Source: Sphingobium ummariense RL-3 (GTDB taxonomy: Bacteria; Pseudomonadota; Alphaproteobacteria; Sphingomonadales; Sphingomonadaceae). From it: a stretch of DNA of 58,742 nucleotides. How positions within the stretch are numbered: position 1 is the first letter of the stretch; each line of letters opens with the position of its first letter. Below, piece by piece: positions 31,057-40,095 of this stretch. The translations under genes were made by a program, and so were the position numbers. The notes under the pieces are model-generated. The model was not told where the DNA came from and ran no database searches. It saw only the letters and a program-made list of their open reading frames with translations. The stretch spans positions 1 to 58,742 of the forward strand of contig NZ_AUWY01000132.1 of the NCBI RefSeq assembly GCF_000447205.1, in the 5' to 3' direction.

Positions 31057-32073
31057 GTGGAATACGATCTATTTACGAATGCCTATCAGGGCTTCACCAA
31101 CGAACTCAATTCGGTAGTTGTGTCCAACTATGCTGGGTTTGTTGGGTGGATCGCTGGACCGCTCCGCACTGGCATGATCATTTACATAATCCTGCTAGGC
31201 TACGCGATTATGCGCGGGGCCGTGCAATACCCCTTCCGCGAATATGTCTATCGCTCGCTTATGCTGGCCGCGCTCTATTATGCTGTGACAAACCTCTATG
31301 GAGCATCGCTCGCACAGATGATCGTGACCGGCCTGCCGCATGAGTTTGCCTCGATCGTAGGCGGCTCACCGGACGGCGTTGGTGGGTCTTTCGATGGGAT
31401 GTGGGCGCGGGTCGATGATGCACTGCTCGCGATGCAGGATGCGACCGAGAAATACGCAGAGGAACACGCCTCACTGACTGATATTCCCGGCGCTGCGGCC
31501 GCAATTATGCTGTGTATCGGTGCCACTATCATCATTCTTTTGACAGCGATCGCGGCTCTGTTCGCACTGGCTGTCGGCTTTGTGATCGTGCTCTATGCGC
31601 TGTTTGCGCTCGCCTGTCTGGCGGTGGTCGGGCCGATCTTCGTAGCAGCGCTGCTGTTTGATTCCACCAGAAGCTACTTCTTCTCATGGCTCGGCAGCGT
31701 CCTCAACTTTCTGATGTTGTCGCTATTTGCGATGCTTCTTGTGCTCGTTGTGGCCAATGTCGCTGAATCGGCAACAGCAACATTCGATGGCGATTTTGAC
31801 AACATCTGGAGCACCTGTATCCGGATCATCGCGTTCTACATTCTCGCCTGCTTTTTCTTCATCCAAATCCCCGGAATAGCTGCCTCACTTGGCGGCGGCG
31901 CGGCTGCAATGGTGACGCAGTTCGGCAACGCGGTGACGAAGGGTGGCGGGGCAGTTGCAACGGGCGCAGGGCACGCGGCCAGCGATGCCCGCGCCATGGG
32001 GGCCAGCATGGGGCGGGGCTTCTCGTCGGCGGTTCGCCGTTGGCGCAACCGAAACACAATCACCAGAGCTTGA
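31057..32073 (+). CDS. virB6: VirB6 polytopic channel protein
   Basis: A 338-residue protein with a VirB6/TrbL core: about six membrane helices (for example GMIIYIILLGYAIMRGA and IGATIIILLTAIAALFALAV) and the conserved WLGSVLNFLMLSLFAMLL. The C-terminus is glycine/alanine-rich and cytoplasmic. Starts at GTG 31057. Part of the inner membrane translocation channel. Confidence 0.93.
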   Translation: MEYDLFTNAYQGFTNELNSVVVSNYAGFVGWIAGPLRTGMIIYIILLGYAIMRGAVQYPFREYVYRSLMLAALYYAVTNLYGASLAQMIVTGLPHEFASIVGGSPDGVGGSFDGMWARVDDALLAMQDATEKYAEEHASLTDIPGAAAAIMLCIGATIIILLTAIAALFALAVGFVIVLYALFALACLAVVGPIFVAALLFDSTRSYFFSWLGSVLNFLMLSLFAMLLVLVVANVAESATATFDGDFDNIWSTCIRIIAFYILACFFFIQIPGIAASLGGGAAAMVTQFGNAVTKGGGAVATGAGHAASDARAMGASMGRGFSSAVRRWRNRNTITRA

Positions 32074-32083
32074 GGGAACGAAT

Positions 32084-32404
32084 ATGCGCAAGTTGCTTGG
32101 ACTCGGAATCTGCCTGGCGCTGGCGGCCTGCGCAGGTCAGCCCGTCAAAAAGCCAGCCAAATGTGAGGGGCCGATGCGGCCTGCAAATCCGCATGGGCTT
32201 ACCCTCCCCACAATCCCGGATCAGGCCGCACAGCGAACCGCGCCGGCAAATGTGGACGTGTTCAATCAGGGTGCACCGGCAACGCCGGACGCGGCCCCGG
32301 CAGACCCCTCCACTCCGGGCAATGAACAGTCGGACGCATCGCGGGCGGTCGAAGTGCCGCGTCTAAGCGCCTCGCTGCGCGGCCCGATCTACTCGAATTG
32401 CTGA
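32084..32404 (+). CDS. VirB7-position lipoprotein
   Basis: A 106-residue lipoprotein with lipobox ALAAC (cysteine ~17) and a proline-rich mature region. It occupies the place of virB7 between virB6 and virB8, though it is longer than classic VirB7. It ends with a lone cysteine (PIYSNC), which could bridge to VirB9 as in Ti VirB7-VirB9. That pairing is inference. Confidence 0.75.
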   Translation: MRKLLGLGICLALAACAGQPVKKPAKCEGPMRPANPHGLTLPTIPDQAAQRTAPANVDVFNQGAPATPDAAPADPSTPGNEQSDASRAVEVPRLSASLRGPIYSNC

Positions 32405-32413
32405 GGTGTTACG

Positions 32414-33097
32414 ATGGCAGTTGGTATTCCAAAGGACGAGCTGAAAGCCTATTTTGAAGAGGCTGCAAGCTGGGAACGTGACAAGCTTGCGGCGGCCGAG
32501 CGCTCCAAAAAGCTGGCGTGGGTCGTCGCTGGCGTTGCTGGCGCCCTGGCGACTGCTGGCGTTGTGGCCGTTGCAGCCCTGACGCCTCTAAAAACGGTCG
32601 AGCCATATGTTATCACGGTGGACCGTAACACGGGCGAGGCGTCGATCGCCGCCAAGCTCCACGGTGACGCGACGATCACCTATGACGAGGCGGTCCGTAA
32701 GTATTTCCTCGCTACCTATGTCCGCTATCGCGAAGGCTGGATAGCGGCCGCTCGCGAAGAATATTTCGATGCGGTCATGGTCATGTCGGCGCGGCCCGAA
32801 CAGGATCGGTGGTCACGCTTCTACAAGACCGACAATCCCCAAAGTCCGCAAAACATCCTTGCGAACCGCACTGATGTTTTTGTCGAAATCAAGCGGGTGT
32901 CGTTCCTGGGCGGCAACGTCGCGCAGGTCTATTTCACTAAGGAATCTGTGACCGGCTCGAACTCGACCAAAACCGATGCCGTCGCGACCATCAAATACAA
33001 GGTCGATGGCACGCCGAGCAAGGAAGTGGACCGCTTCAAGAATCCGCTTGGCTATCAGGTCGAGAGCTATCGCGCTGACGTGGAGGTGCCCCAATGA
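32414..33097 (+). CDS. virB8: VirB8 assembly factor
   Basis: A 227-residue bitopic protein: short cytoplasmic start, membrane helix at ~32-54, then the periplasmic NTF2-like domain (LKTVEPYVITVDRNTGEA, ATYVRYREGW, and a final DRFKNPLGYQVESYRADVEV). It nucleates assembly of the secretion complex. Its stop overlaps virB9. Confidence 0.95.
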   Translation: MAVGIPKDELKAYFEEAASWERDKLAAAERSKKLAWVVAGVAGALATAGVVAVAALTPLKTVEPYVITVDRNTGEASIAAKLHGDATITYDEAVRKYFLATYVRYREGWIAAAREEYFDAVMVMSARPEQDRWSRFYKTDNPQSPQNILANRTDVFVEIKRVSFLGGNVAQVYFTKESVTGSNSTKTDAVATIKYKVDGTPSKEVDRFKNPLGYQVESYRADVEVPQ

Positions 33098-33936
33098 CCG
33101 TGTTGAAGTGGAGCGCCCCGTTTGCGCTCGCGATCGCGCTAGCTGCGTCGCCGGCGATGGCCGAAGAAACGCCTCATGCGACGGTGCTCGATCACCGGGT
33201 TCGTGAAGCGAACTACAATGATCGGCAAGTCTATGAGATTCCGGGTGTATTCCGCATCGCCACGGAAATCGTCTTCGCCAAGGATGAAGTAGTCGAGCAT
33301 GTGGCGTTGGGCGATACCGTGTCTTGGGAAGTCGCACCGGCTGCCAATTCGCTTTTCATCAAACCGCGCGAGCGCGCGGGTCGCACGAACCTGACAGTCA
33401 TAACCCGTTCACGCTACGGCCCGCGCAGCTACCGCTTCGCTCTGTCGCCAACGCAGCGCGGCAGCGGCTTCTATACGGTCGTTTTCCGCTATCCTGAACA
33501 GGAAGCGGCCGAGGCGCAGGCGCAAGCCGCAATGGCCCAGCTGGCCCAGCTGAAAGCCTTGGAACGCGGCGCGGTGAAGTCCGCGCTCGATATTGGCGTG
33601 CTGGAAGGCACACGCAACGCCGATTACATCATGCAAGGATCGACGGCCATCCAGCCCTCCGAAGTGTCTGACAATGGACAGTTCACCGTGATGCGCTTCC
33701 CCAACCAGCGTGAATTGCCGGCGTTCTTCGTCGTCAATCCTGATGGATCGGAAGCCATCGCCTCCTTCGATGTGCGCGATGAATATGTGGTGCTGCACGG
33801 GGTTTACAGGACAATCCGGCTGCGCCGGGGCCTCGAAGTGCTCTGCATCCACAATCAGAAAACCGACTATTACGGGCGCGATCCCAAAACTGACACGGCC
33901 TCTGGCCTAGTCGAGCGAACCACGGGGGTTCAATAA
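33094..33936 (+). CDS. virB9: VirB9 outer core protein
   Basis: A 280-residue protein with a signal peptide (SPAMAEE) and both VirB9 lobes: an N-terminal domain (YEIPGVFRIATEIVFAKDE, then VAPAANSLFIKPRERAGRTN) and a C-terminal domain (NRELP-like NQRELPAFFVVNPDGSE, VLHGVYRTIRLRRG). Forms the outer membrane core with VirB7 and VirB10. Confidence 0.95.
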   Translation: MTVLKWSAPFALAIALAASPAMAEETPHATVLDHRVREANYNDRQVYEIPGVFRIATEIVFAKDEVVEHVALGDTVSWEVAPAANSLFIKPRERAGRTNLTVITRSRYGPRSYRFALSPTQRGSGFYTVVFRYPEQEAAEAQAQAAMAQLAQLKALERGAVKSALDIGVLEGTRNADYIMQGSTAIQPSEVSDNGQFTVMRFPNQRELPAFFVVNPDGSEAIASFDVRDEYVVLHGVYRTIRLRRGLEVLCIHNQKTDYYGRDPKTDTASGLVERTTGVQ

Positions 33937-33937
33937 A

Positions 33938-35206
33938 ATGGCTGCGAACGATCATGACAACGCGCCGCATGGCGACAACATCATCTCGCAGGGCGAGACG
34001 GTCGAAAACCGGCCCCTCGCGTCTGAGCCGGTGCCCGATCCCGAAGATATTGAGCGGCAAAGCGAGCGCCAGGCGAAGATTGCCGCTCTGCCGAACAGGT
34101 CGATCGACCCCAAAAAGGCGGTCGTTCTCGCGGCGGTTGCCTGCGGCGCGATCGTTCTCGGTTTCAGCACAATCGACGCGATGCGGAGCGATCCAACCGA
34201 AAAGGCCGAGAAAGCGGAAAAGCCGGATGAAAGGCAGCTCGCCAACTACGATCCCAAGTCGATCATAGCGCCCACGCTTGCCGATGCGCCAAATGATCCG
34301 AACGCGCCGGTGCCCATGACGGAAGTGCCGGCGCTTGATGGAAGCCAAGCGCCCCGCACGGGCGGCGCGAATGGCCGCCCCCAAAAGTCTGAGGGGCAAG
34401 TCATCGCTGAGGCCCAACGCCGCGCCGGGATCATGGCTTATGGTGGCGAAAACGGCGGCGGGGTCGGTGGAGCGGTGGCAGCTGCCACCGGCCTGCCCAT
34501 GGGCGGCGGCACAGGAGCACAGGGCGCGCAGTTGATTGGTGCGTCGGCCGATGGTGATGGGCAAGGTGGATCGCGCCGGACAAATCTCGAAAACATGCGC
34601 CAAACCTCGCAAATTGATCGGGTGTCAGGCCGCGACATTGGCAACCGCGATATGCTGATCCTCGCAGGGTCGTTCATTCCGTGCGTGCTGCAAACGGCGA
34701 TGGATTCCAGTCAGCCCGGATATGTCAGCTGCATCATTCCCCGCGACATTTATTCGGACAACGGCCGCGTCGTCCTGCTGGAAAAGGGAACGCGCGTCTT
34801 GGGCGAATATCAAACCGGCGTCCAGCGCGGCAAATATCGTCTCTTTGCGGTATGGAACCGCGCGGTTACGCCTCGCGGCGTGGCGATCGACGTAGGTTCG
34901 CCCGCCAGCGACGCGCTTGGCCGTTCAGGTATGGCAGGCGGCGTGAAGAACTTCTTTTGGGAACGCTTCGGGGCCGCGCTGTTGTTCAGCTCGCTCAACG
35001 ATGCCGCCTCGATCGCCGCCTCGGAAGTCTCCGACGCCGATAATGTCACGCGGGTTCCCAGCCAAGCGTCGGACACGATCTTGCGGGACACGATGCAGAT
35101 TCAGCCGGTGCTTCGCATCAATCAGGGCGCGGAAGTGGGGATTATGGTCGCTCGCGACTTCGATTTCTCCAACATCTACGGCCTGCGGCTGAGGCGCGGC
35201 CAGTGA
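33938..35206 (+). CDS. virB10: VirB10 energy-transducing core protein
   Basis: A 422-residue protein with a cytoplasmic start, membrane helix at ~60-80, a linker, and a TrbI/VirB10 C-terminal domain (AGSFIPCVLQTAMDSSQPG, LLEKGTRVLGEYQTGVQRGK, VARDFDFSNIYGLRLRRG). The linker codes through one copy of the backbone palindrome (34475-34488, AVAAAT). Its stop overlaps the virB11 GTG. Confidence 0.95.
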   Translation: MAANDHDNAPHGDNIISQGETVENRPLASEPVPDPEDIERQSERQAKIAALPNRSIDPKKAVVLAAVACGAIVLGFSTIDAMRSDPTEKAEKAEKPDERQLANYDPKSIIAPTLADAPNDPNAPVPMTEVPALDGSQAPRTGGANGRPQKSEGQVIAEAQRRAGIMAYGGENGGGVGGAVAAATGLPMGGGTGAQGAQLIGASADGDGQGGSRRTNLENMRQTSQIDRVSGRDIGNRDMLILAGSFIPCVLQTAMDSSQPGYVSCIIPRDIYSDNGRVVLLEKGTRVLGEYQTGVQRGKYRLFAVWNRAVTPRGVAIDVGSPASDALGRSGMAGGVKNFFWERFGAALLFSSLNDAASIAASEVSDADNVTRVPSQASDTILRDTMQIQPVLRINQGAEVGIMVARDFDFSNIYGLRLRRGQ

Positions 35207-36195
35207 GCAATACGGCTGTCCTCGAAAACGCCCTGCTGCCGCTGCGTCCTCTTCTTGCGCGTGAGGACGTAACGGAGCTGGTGATTAACAAGGCTGGCGA
35301 AGCGGCGATTGAAACGCGCAATGGATGGTCCTGGGAGACATTGCCTGACCTCAATGAAAAGTCGCTGCTCGCGCTCGCGCGGGCAGCGGCGGCTTTCACG
35401 CATCAGGACATAAGCCAGTCCACGCCGATCTGCTCCACAATCCTCCCCAGCGGTGAGCGCGTGCAGCTGGTTGTGCCGCCTGCTGTCCCTGCCGGCACCG
35501 TGTCCATCACCATCCGCAAACCGTCATCGGTGACGTTGACGATGGAGGACTTCGAGCGCGGTGGGCTGTTTAGCGAGACAAAGATCGCAACTAGGCAAGT
35601 CTCGCCGCTCGATGTTGAATTGCGCGATCTGCTCGACGCAGGAAAGCACGTCGAATTTTTCCAAAAGGCGGTCCAAGGCCGCAAGAATATCCTGATTTCG
35701 GGCGCTACCGGCTCGGGAAAGACGACGCTCTCTAAAGGGCTGATCCAGCTCATTCCGCCGCATGAGCGGCTGCTGACGATCGAAGACACGCGCGAATTGG
35801 TCGTTCCGCATCGCAACGTGGTCCACATGCTCTACGCGAAGGACAAGCAGGGCACCGCGAAAATCTCTGCAAAGGATCTTCTGGAATCGGCCCTGCGTAT
35901 GCGGCCTGACCGGATACTGTTGCAGGAGCTGCGCGACGGCACCGCGTTCTTCTATCTCCGCAACGTCAACTCAGGCCATCCCGGCTCGATCACGACGATC
36001 CATGCGGACTCGGCCGAACTCGCGTTCGAACAGCTGACATTGCTGGTCAAGGAAAGCGAGGGCGGCGCCGATCTGGCCCGTGACGACATTCGCAGCCTGC
36101 TCAAGCTGCTGGTTGATGTGGTCGTGCAGACCAAGAAGGTCGAAGGCCGCTTTCGCGTGACGGAGATATATTTTGATCCAGAAAACAGGCTCTAA
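35203..36195 (+). CDS. virB11: VirB11 hexameric ATPase
   Basis: A 330-residue secretion ATPase with Walker A GATGSGKTT (~166-174), Asp box (LTIEDTREL), and His box region NVNSGHPGSITTIHADSAE. It switches the channel between pilus building and DNA transfer. GTG start overlapping virB10. Full length. Confidence 0.96.
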   Translation: MSNTAVLENALLPLRPLLAREDVTELVINKAGEAAIETRNGWSWETLPDLNEKSLLALARAAAAFTHQDISQSTPICSTILPSGERVQLVVPPAVPAGTVSITIRKPSSVTLTMEDFERGGLFSETKIATRQVSPLDVELRDLLDAGKHVEFFQKAVQGRKNILISGATGSGKTTLSKGLIQLIPPHERLLTIEDTRELVVPHRNVVHMLYAKDKQGTAKISAKDLLESALRMRPDRILLQELRDGTAFFYLRNVNSGHPGSITTIHADSAELAFEQLTLLVKESEGGADLARDDIRSLLKLLVDVVVQTKKVEGRFRVTEIYFDPENRL

Positions 36196-38089
36196 CAGGC
36201 TCGCACTGGCCCTCGTCCTCCTTCCGATCACGCTCCTGCTGATCGGCCTGCTGACCGGCACGGTGGCGTGGTTCTTCCTTAAGATGCCCGCCGCGGCTTA
36301 TGATCCGCTCACGCTCCCCGGCTTCTTCTGGTATTACCGGCATGATCCTGTCGTGACCGAAGCGCTTTGGCGAGGCGCGGTCATAGGCGTGCCGTTGCCG
36401 GTGTTGCTCATGGCGATCGTCCTGCGGCCGAAAAAGAACCTTCACGGTGAAGCTCGTTTCGCGCGCGAAGGTGAAATCCGCAAGGCGGGCCTTCGCGCGA
36501 AAAAGGGCATTGTGCTCGGCCGCTTCCGCAATGGCTTTTTCCGCAACGGCTTTCTCATGGTGGGTAAGATGGAGCATGTATTGCTCGAAGCCCCTACCGG
36601 ATCGGGCAAGGGCGTCGGCATCGTCATTCCCAATCTGTTGCAATGGCCGGATTCGGTTGTCGTGCTCGATATTAAGCGTGAGAACTACGAAATCACGGCG
36701 GGTTTCCGCCGCAAAGGCGGCCAAAAGGTTGTCCTGTTCAACCCTACGGACAGGGAAGGCCGCACGGCCCGCTACAACCCGCTCAGCTACATCAACAGGT
36801 CCGACCCGATTGAGGTTCTGGTCGAATTGCAGAAGATCGCCACGATGCTCTTCGTGCCTCCGGAAAAGGGCGAGGCGTTCTGGACGGAATCAGCCCGCAC
36901 GGCATTTGTCGGCATTGCATCGTGGATCGCGGCCAAGCCTGAACGTCCCTTCTCGTTTGGCGAGATCTACCGGACCATCACGATGCCAGGGATGAAGGCA
37001 TTCTTCGCCAAGGAAGCCGGCGATGGTGCGCTATCGGAAGGGTGCCGCGCTGCGTTGAGCGATTTTACGTCCAGCGCTGACAACACATTCACCGGCATTA
37101 TCCAGACCGTCACCTCCAAGCTCAATCTCTGGATCAATCCGATTGTCGATCGCGCGACTGCCGAAAGCGACTTTTCCCTGACGGACCTTCGCCGCATCCC
37201 GACCTCGATCTATCTCGGCGTTTCGCCGGATGAACTCGATAGGGTCGCGCCGCTCTACAATCTGTTTTTCCAACAGCTGATCGACCTCAACACGCGGCAA
37301 CTGCCCGACGATAGCGAAAAGCTGTCCGTGCTGCTCATTCTGGACGAATTTGCGCGGCTCGGCCGCGCCCAGGTCATTGCAAATGCGTTCTCCTATGTGC
37401 GCGGCTATGGGCTTCGTCTGCTTCCCGTCATCCAGTCACGCTCCCAGCTGCGAAATGTCTATGGGGAGCATGGCGCGGACGAAATCGTATCAAACTGCGG
37501 GGTCGAAATTGCCTTCACGCCCAAGGAACTGCGGGTCGCAAAGGAACTGTCCGAACGCCTCGGTTATCTCGGTCAGGATGCGGAAAGCCGGTCCCTGACG
37601 ATACATGGATTGCTCGCCAATCGAAGCAAGACAATCTCCGAACAGCGGCGCGCACTGATGCTCCCTCAAGAGCTGATGCAGCTGCCCGAAGACGATATTC
37701 TCGTCATCCGGGGCGGTATCCCCGTCATTCGCGGGAAGAAAATTCGCTACTTCAAGGATGCCGTGTTCCGCTCGCGCTTGACGCCTGCGCCGAAAGTGCC
37801 GGCGCTGCCCAAGCCGATCGCCCCGATCGCGACCATCGATGATCTGAGCGATGAAGAGCTGGCGGCTTTCAACGATTATTCCGCACTGGCCGATGACCAG
37901 GTGCAGGACATTCCCGAAGACGTTCTCGCCCTCGATCGCGACATGCCGAACCTGACAGTGAAGGACGGCAGCATGGCTTTCGATGAAATCGACTTCGACG
38001 ACATTATTGGTCCCGACCCGACAAAAGAGGAGTGGGAAGGCCAGCGCCGGGATCTAGTTCTAAGTGAAGGAGAAGAATATGGCCGATGA
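36173..38089 (+). CDS. virD4: VirD4/TraG coupling protein
   Basis: A 638-residue type IV coupling protein that feeds relaxase-DNA to the channel. Two N-terminal membrane helices (residues ~9-40 and ~60-85), Walker A APTGSGKGVG (~139-148), Walker B LLILDEFARLG (~385), and an acidic C-terminal tail often used for substrate recognition. Start is TTG 36173, overlapping virB11 by 23 bp; later starts would remove the first helix. Confidence 0.95.
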   Translation: MIQKTGSNRLALALVLLPITLLLIGLLTGTVAWFFLKMPAAAYDPLTLPGFFWYYRHDPVVTEALWRGAVIGVPLPVLLMAIVLRPKKNLHGEARFAREGEIRKAGLRAKKGIVLGRFRNGFFRNGFLMVGKMEHVLLEAPTGSGKGVGIVIPNLLQWPDSVVVLDIKRENYEITAGFRRKGGQKVVLFNPTDREGRTARYNPLSYINRSDPIEVLVELQKIATMLFVPPEKGEAFWTESARTAFVGIASWIAAKPERPFSFGEIYRTITMPGMKAFFAKEAGDGALSEGCRAALSDFTSSADNTFTGIIQTVTSKLNLWINPIVDRATAESDFSLTDLRRIPTSIYLGVSPDELDRVAPLYNLFFQQLIDLNTRQLPDDSEKLSVLLILDEFARLGRAQVIANAFSYVRGYGLRLLPVIQSRSQLRNVYGEHGADEIVSNCGVEIAFTPKELRVAKELSERLGYLGQDAESRSLTIHGLLANRSKTISEQRRALMLPQELMQLPEDDILVIRGGIPVIRGKKIRYFKDAVFRSRLTPAPKVPALPKPIAPIATIDDLSDEELAAFNDYSALADDQVQDIPEDVLALDRDMPNLTVKDGSMAFDEIDFDDIIGPDPTKEEWEGQRRDLVLSEGEEYGR

Positions 38090-39257
38090 TGACACAAGCC
38101 AGCGCGGTGCATCTGAGCCACGCCCTTTCGAAGTTCGCGGCGGACCGGGGAACAGCAAACAGTCGTTCGCTACTCTTCCCGATGCGATGCAGGCTTACGT
38201 CAAGGCGGACAATGGCGATCATTCGCTGACGATGCAGAAAGGTGGCAAAACTGCTTGGCTAGCATCCACGGACTGGCAGAACGATGGCTCAACGCCGGTG
38301 GGGCAATACTTAAGCCCTGCTATTAGGGACTATCATAGCGCCGTAAAACGCGGGGCGCCTGCCGCTGAATTGGAGCCCCGCGAGCGCGCCGCGCTGGCCG
38401 ATGTTGAGGCTTGGCCTCGGACGGTAAAGCGCGAAGCGGCACCATCGGCCCCGGCCGACAAGGCGCTGAATATTGTTGAGGGCGAACGGTCGAAGGCGGA
38501 AAAATCAGAGCCTGCGCCCTCCCGCGCCGACGCTCCGTCGAAGACGGCGAACCAAGACAAGAAGGTCGAGGATACAACCTTGGCCCTTCCGGCGCAGATC
38601 GAACGCAAATATCTGCGCGTAGGCGACGATCTGTTTCGGAGCGGCCGCGATGAAAAGCCCGATATGTCGATCAAGGGACAAGATGGCATTCGGATCAACA
38701 AGGACCATGCGATTGGCGATGCGGTCGCCATTGCGAAGCATAATGGCTGGCAGTCGATCCGTGTTCATGGCAGCGATGATTTCAAGAAGGCGGTCTATCT
38801 GGAAGCCGCCCGCGCCGGTGTCGCCGTCAAAGACTTCGAGCCTTCTCCCCAGCTGAAGCTTGAGGGAGAAAGACTGGCGGCGCGTGACAAGGCGCGCGAA
38901 GCTCAAGACCCTACGAAAAGAGCGAGCATGGCAAAGCAAGACCCTACCGAGTCTCGCGCAGCGGCCGAGCAATTCCGCCGTAACTCCCACCGCGAGAATG
39001 CGACCGATCCGCAATTCAAGGCCGCGCAGTCGCACGTCCTGGCGGCCTCAATCGAAGCTAAAACGCGCTTTCCCAAAAAGGAGGATCAGGCGCGCTACAT
39101 CGAGAACGCGAAGGAAACGGTGGCCAAGCGGATTGAGAACGGCGGACCGATTCCTGCGGCCCGTTTCGAGCAACAGCGCCAGAACGAGGCTACCCGCATA
39201 GCGCGCGAGGATTTGACGCTTCGCCAGCAGGAGCGGAAGCCGTCCCGCTCGCGCTAA
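38079..39257 (+). CDS. LPD7-domain protein of the conjugation operon
   Basis: A 392-residue hydrophilic protein. Residues ~160-265 (RKYLRVGDDLFRSG, then INKDHAIGDAVAIAKHNGW, QSIRVHGSDDFKKAVYLEA, AGVAVKDFEPS) match the LPD7 domain often found in or beside relaxases. The N-terminal ~60 residues may be another small domain, and the C-terminus is a charged helix. There is no HUH histidine triad, so it is not itself a relaxase. ATG 38079 follows AAGGAG and overlaps the virD4 end. Confidence 0.75.
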   Translation: MADDDTSQRGASEPRPFEVRGGPGNSKQSFATLPDAMQAYVKADNGDHSLTMQKGGKTAWLASTDWQNDGSTPVGQYLSPAIRDYHSAVKRGAPAAELEPRERAALADVEAWPRTVKREAAPSAPADKALNIVEGERSKAEKSEPAPSRADAPSKTANQDKKVEDTTLALPAQIERKYLRVGDDLFRSGRDEKPDMSIKGQDGIRINKDHAIGDAVAIAKHNGWQSIRVHGSDDFKKAVYLEAARAGVAVKDFEPSPQLKLEGERLAARDKAREAQDPTKRASMAKQDPTESRAAAEQFRRNSHRENATDPQFKAAQSHVLAASIEAKTRFPKKEDQARYIENAKETVAKRIENGGPIPAARFEQQRQNEATRIAREDLTLRQQERKPSRSR

Positions 39258-39296
39258 GTGCATGGCACATGCCTTTTGGAAACAGGAAACCGCACG

Positions 39297-39746
39297 ATGA
39301 ACATTCCCCGGTCTGATCCGGTGCCATCGAGAGGCGTGTCCGATCTCGATCGTCACATTGAAACCTTGCTTCGCGTGATTCATTCCAGAAACCTCGCTTG
39401 GTCTGATCTAAGCGAAGTGGGTAAACAGGTGGAACGCCCTCTGACGGACGTTGAGCAATTGCTTACAAATGTGGGCGACGACGCCCATGAAATCACCCTT
39501 GCTACCGAGACGATCATAACAGCTCTCAAGCTGCAACGTGATGCGCTCGCGATCCAAAGCTCTCGCCGTAGAACACGCTTCGGCTCGATGCTTCTGCTCT
39601 TGATCCCCGTGTTCTTCGTAGGTTTGATGATTGGCACATCATACGGGATAGATGAAGGTCGGGCGCGGGAGCGTGAAGCCTTAAAGTATCCGGTCCTACC
39701 CCAGCTGTCCGTAGATCGTGACAGGCTCAAAACTGACGGAAGGTAG
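39297..39746 (+). CDS. Single-helix membrane protein at the end of the vir operon
   Basis: A 149-residue protein: a helical cytoplasmic part (LDRHIETLLRVIHSRNLAW, VEQLLTNVGDDAHEITLATE), one membrane helix (SMLLLLIPVFFVGLMIGTSY) and a short charged tail. No family recognised. It is followed at once by the backbone palindrome, which could end the operon. Confidence 0.65.
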   Translation: MNIPRSDPVPSRGVSDLDRHIETLLRVIHSRNLAWSDLSEVGKQVERPLTDVEQLLTNVGDDAHEITLATETIITALKLQRDALAIQSSRRRTRFGSMLLLLIPVFFVGLMIGTSYGIDEGRAREREALKYPVLPQLSVDRDRLKTDGR

Positions 39747-39766
39747 AGCGGTGGCAGCTGCCACCG
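39747..39766 (+). terminator. Palindromic hairpin after the vir operon
   Basis: AGCGGTGGCAGCTGCCACCGCT is centred on the 14-bp motif at 39750-39763, right after the stop at 39746. It may be a terminator without a T tract, or a protein site. Confidence 0.45.
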
Positions 39767-39805
39767 CTTGCGATCTCTTGATGGGCTATGGCTTCATGAG
39801 GCACG

Positions 39806-40036
39806 ATGAAGAAATCTGACAGGGCAAAGAAACATACCGCCAAGGTAATCGAGGCGGCTGCACGCGCCCATGAAGCTCTCGACTATTTCAGCGGCAACGT
39901 CACAAATCCGTTCGATGAGCTAACATGGCCCAGCATTGCCGAAGGTTATCTTCTAGTCGCGCAGAAGGCGGTATCAGACGCCTTGGTCGCTTTGGAACGT
40001 GCAAACAGCGTTGGTTGGACCAAGCACGGCAAGTAG
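39806..40036 (+). CDS. Small hypothetical protein
   Basis: A 76-residue, helical, lysine/alanine-rich protein (AKVIEAAARAHEALDYFSG, then SIAEGYLLVAQKAVSDALVA). No family recognised. It is the last backbone gene before the Tn3-family element. Confidence 0.5.
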   Translation: MKKSDRAKKHTAKVIEAAARAHEALDYFSGNVTNPFDELTWPSIAEGYLLVAQKAVSDALVALERANSVGWTKHGK

Positions 40037-40095
40037 GCGTCACCTCAAGGTTTGTTCGCCAGACAACGATTTCTCGGACATAAGCGGAACATGGG

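Noticed and set aside
38079..39257. Relaxase candidate after virD4.
   Set aside because: LPD7 domain is present, but there is no HUH triad or catalytic tyrosine motif near the N-terminus.
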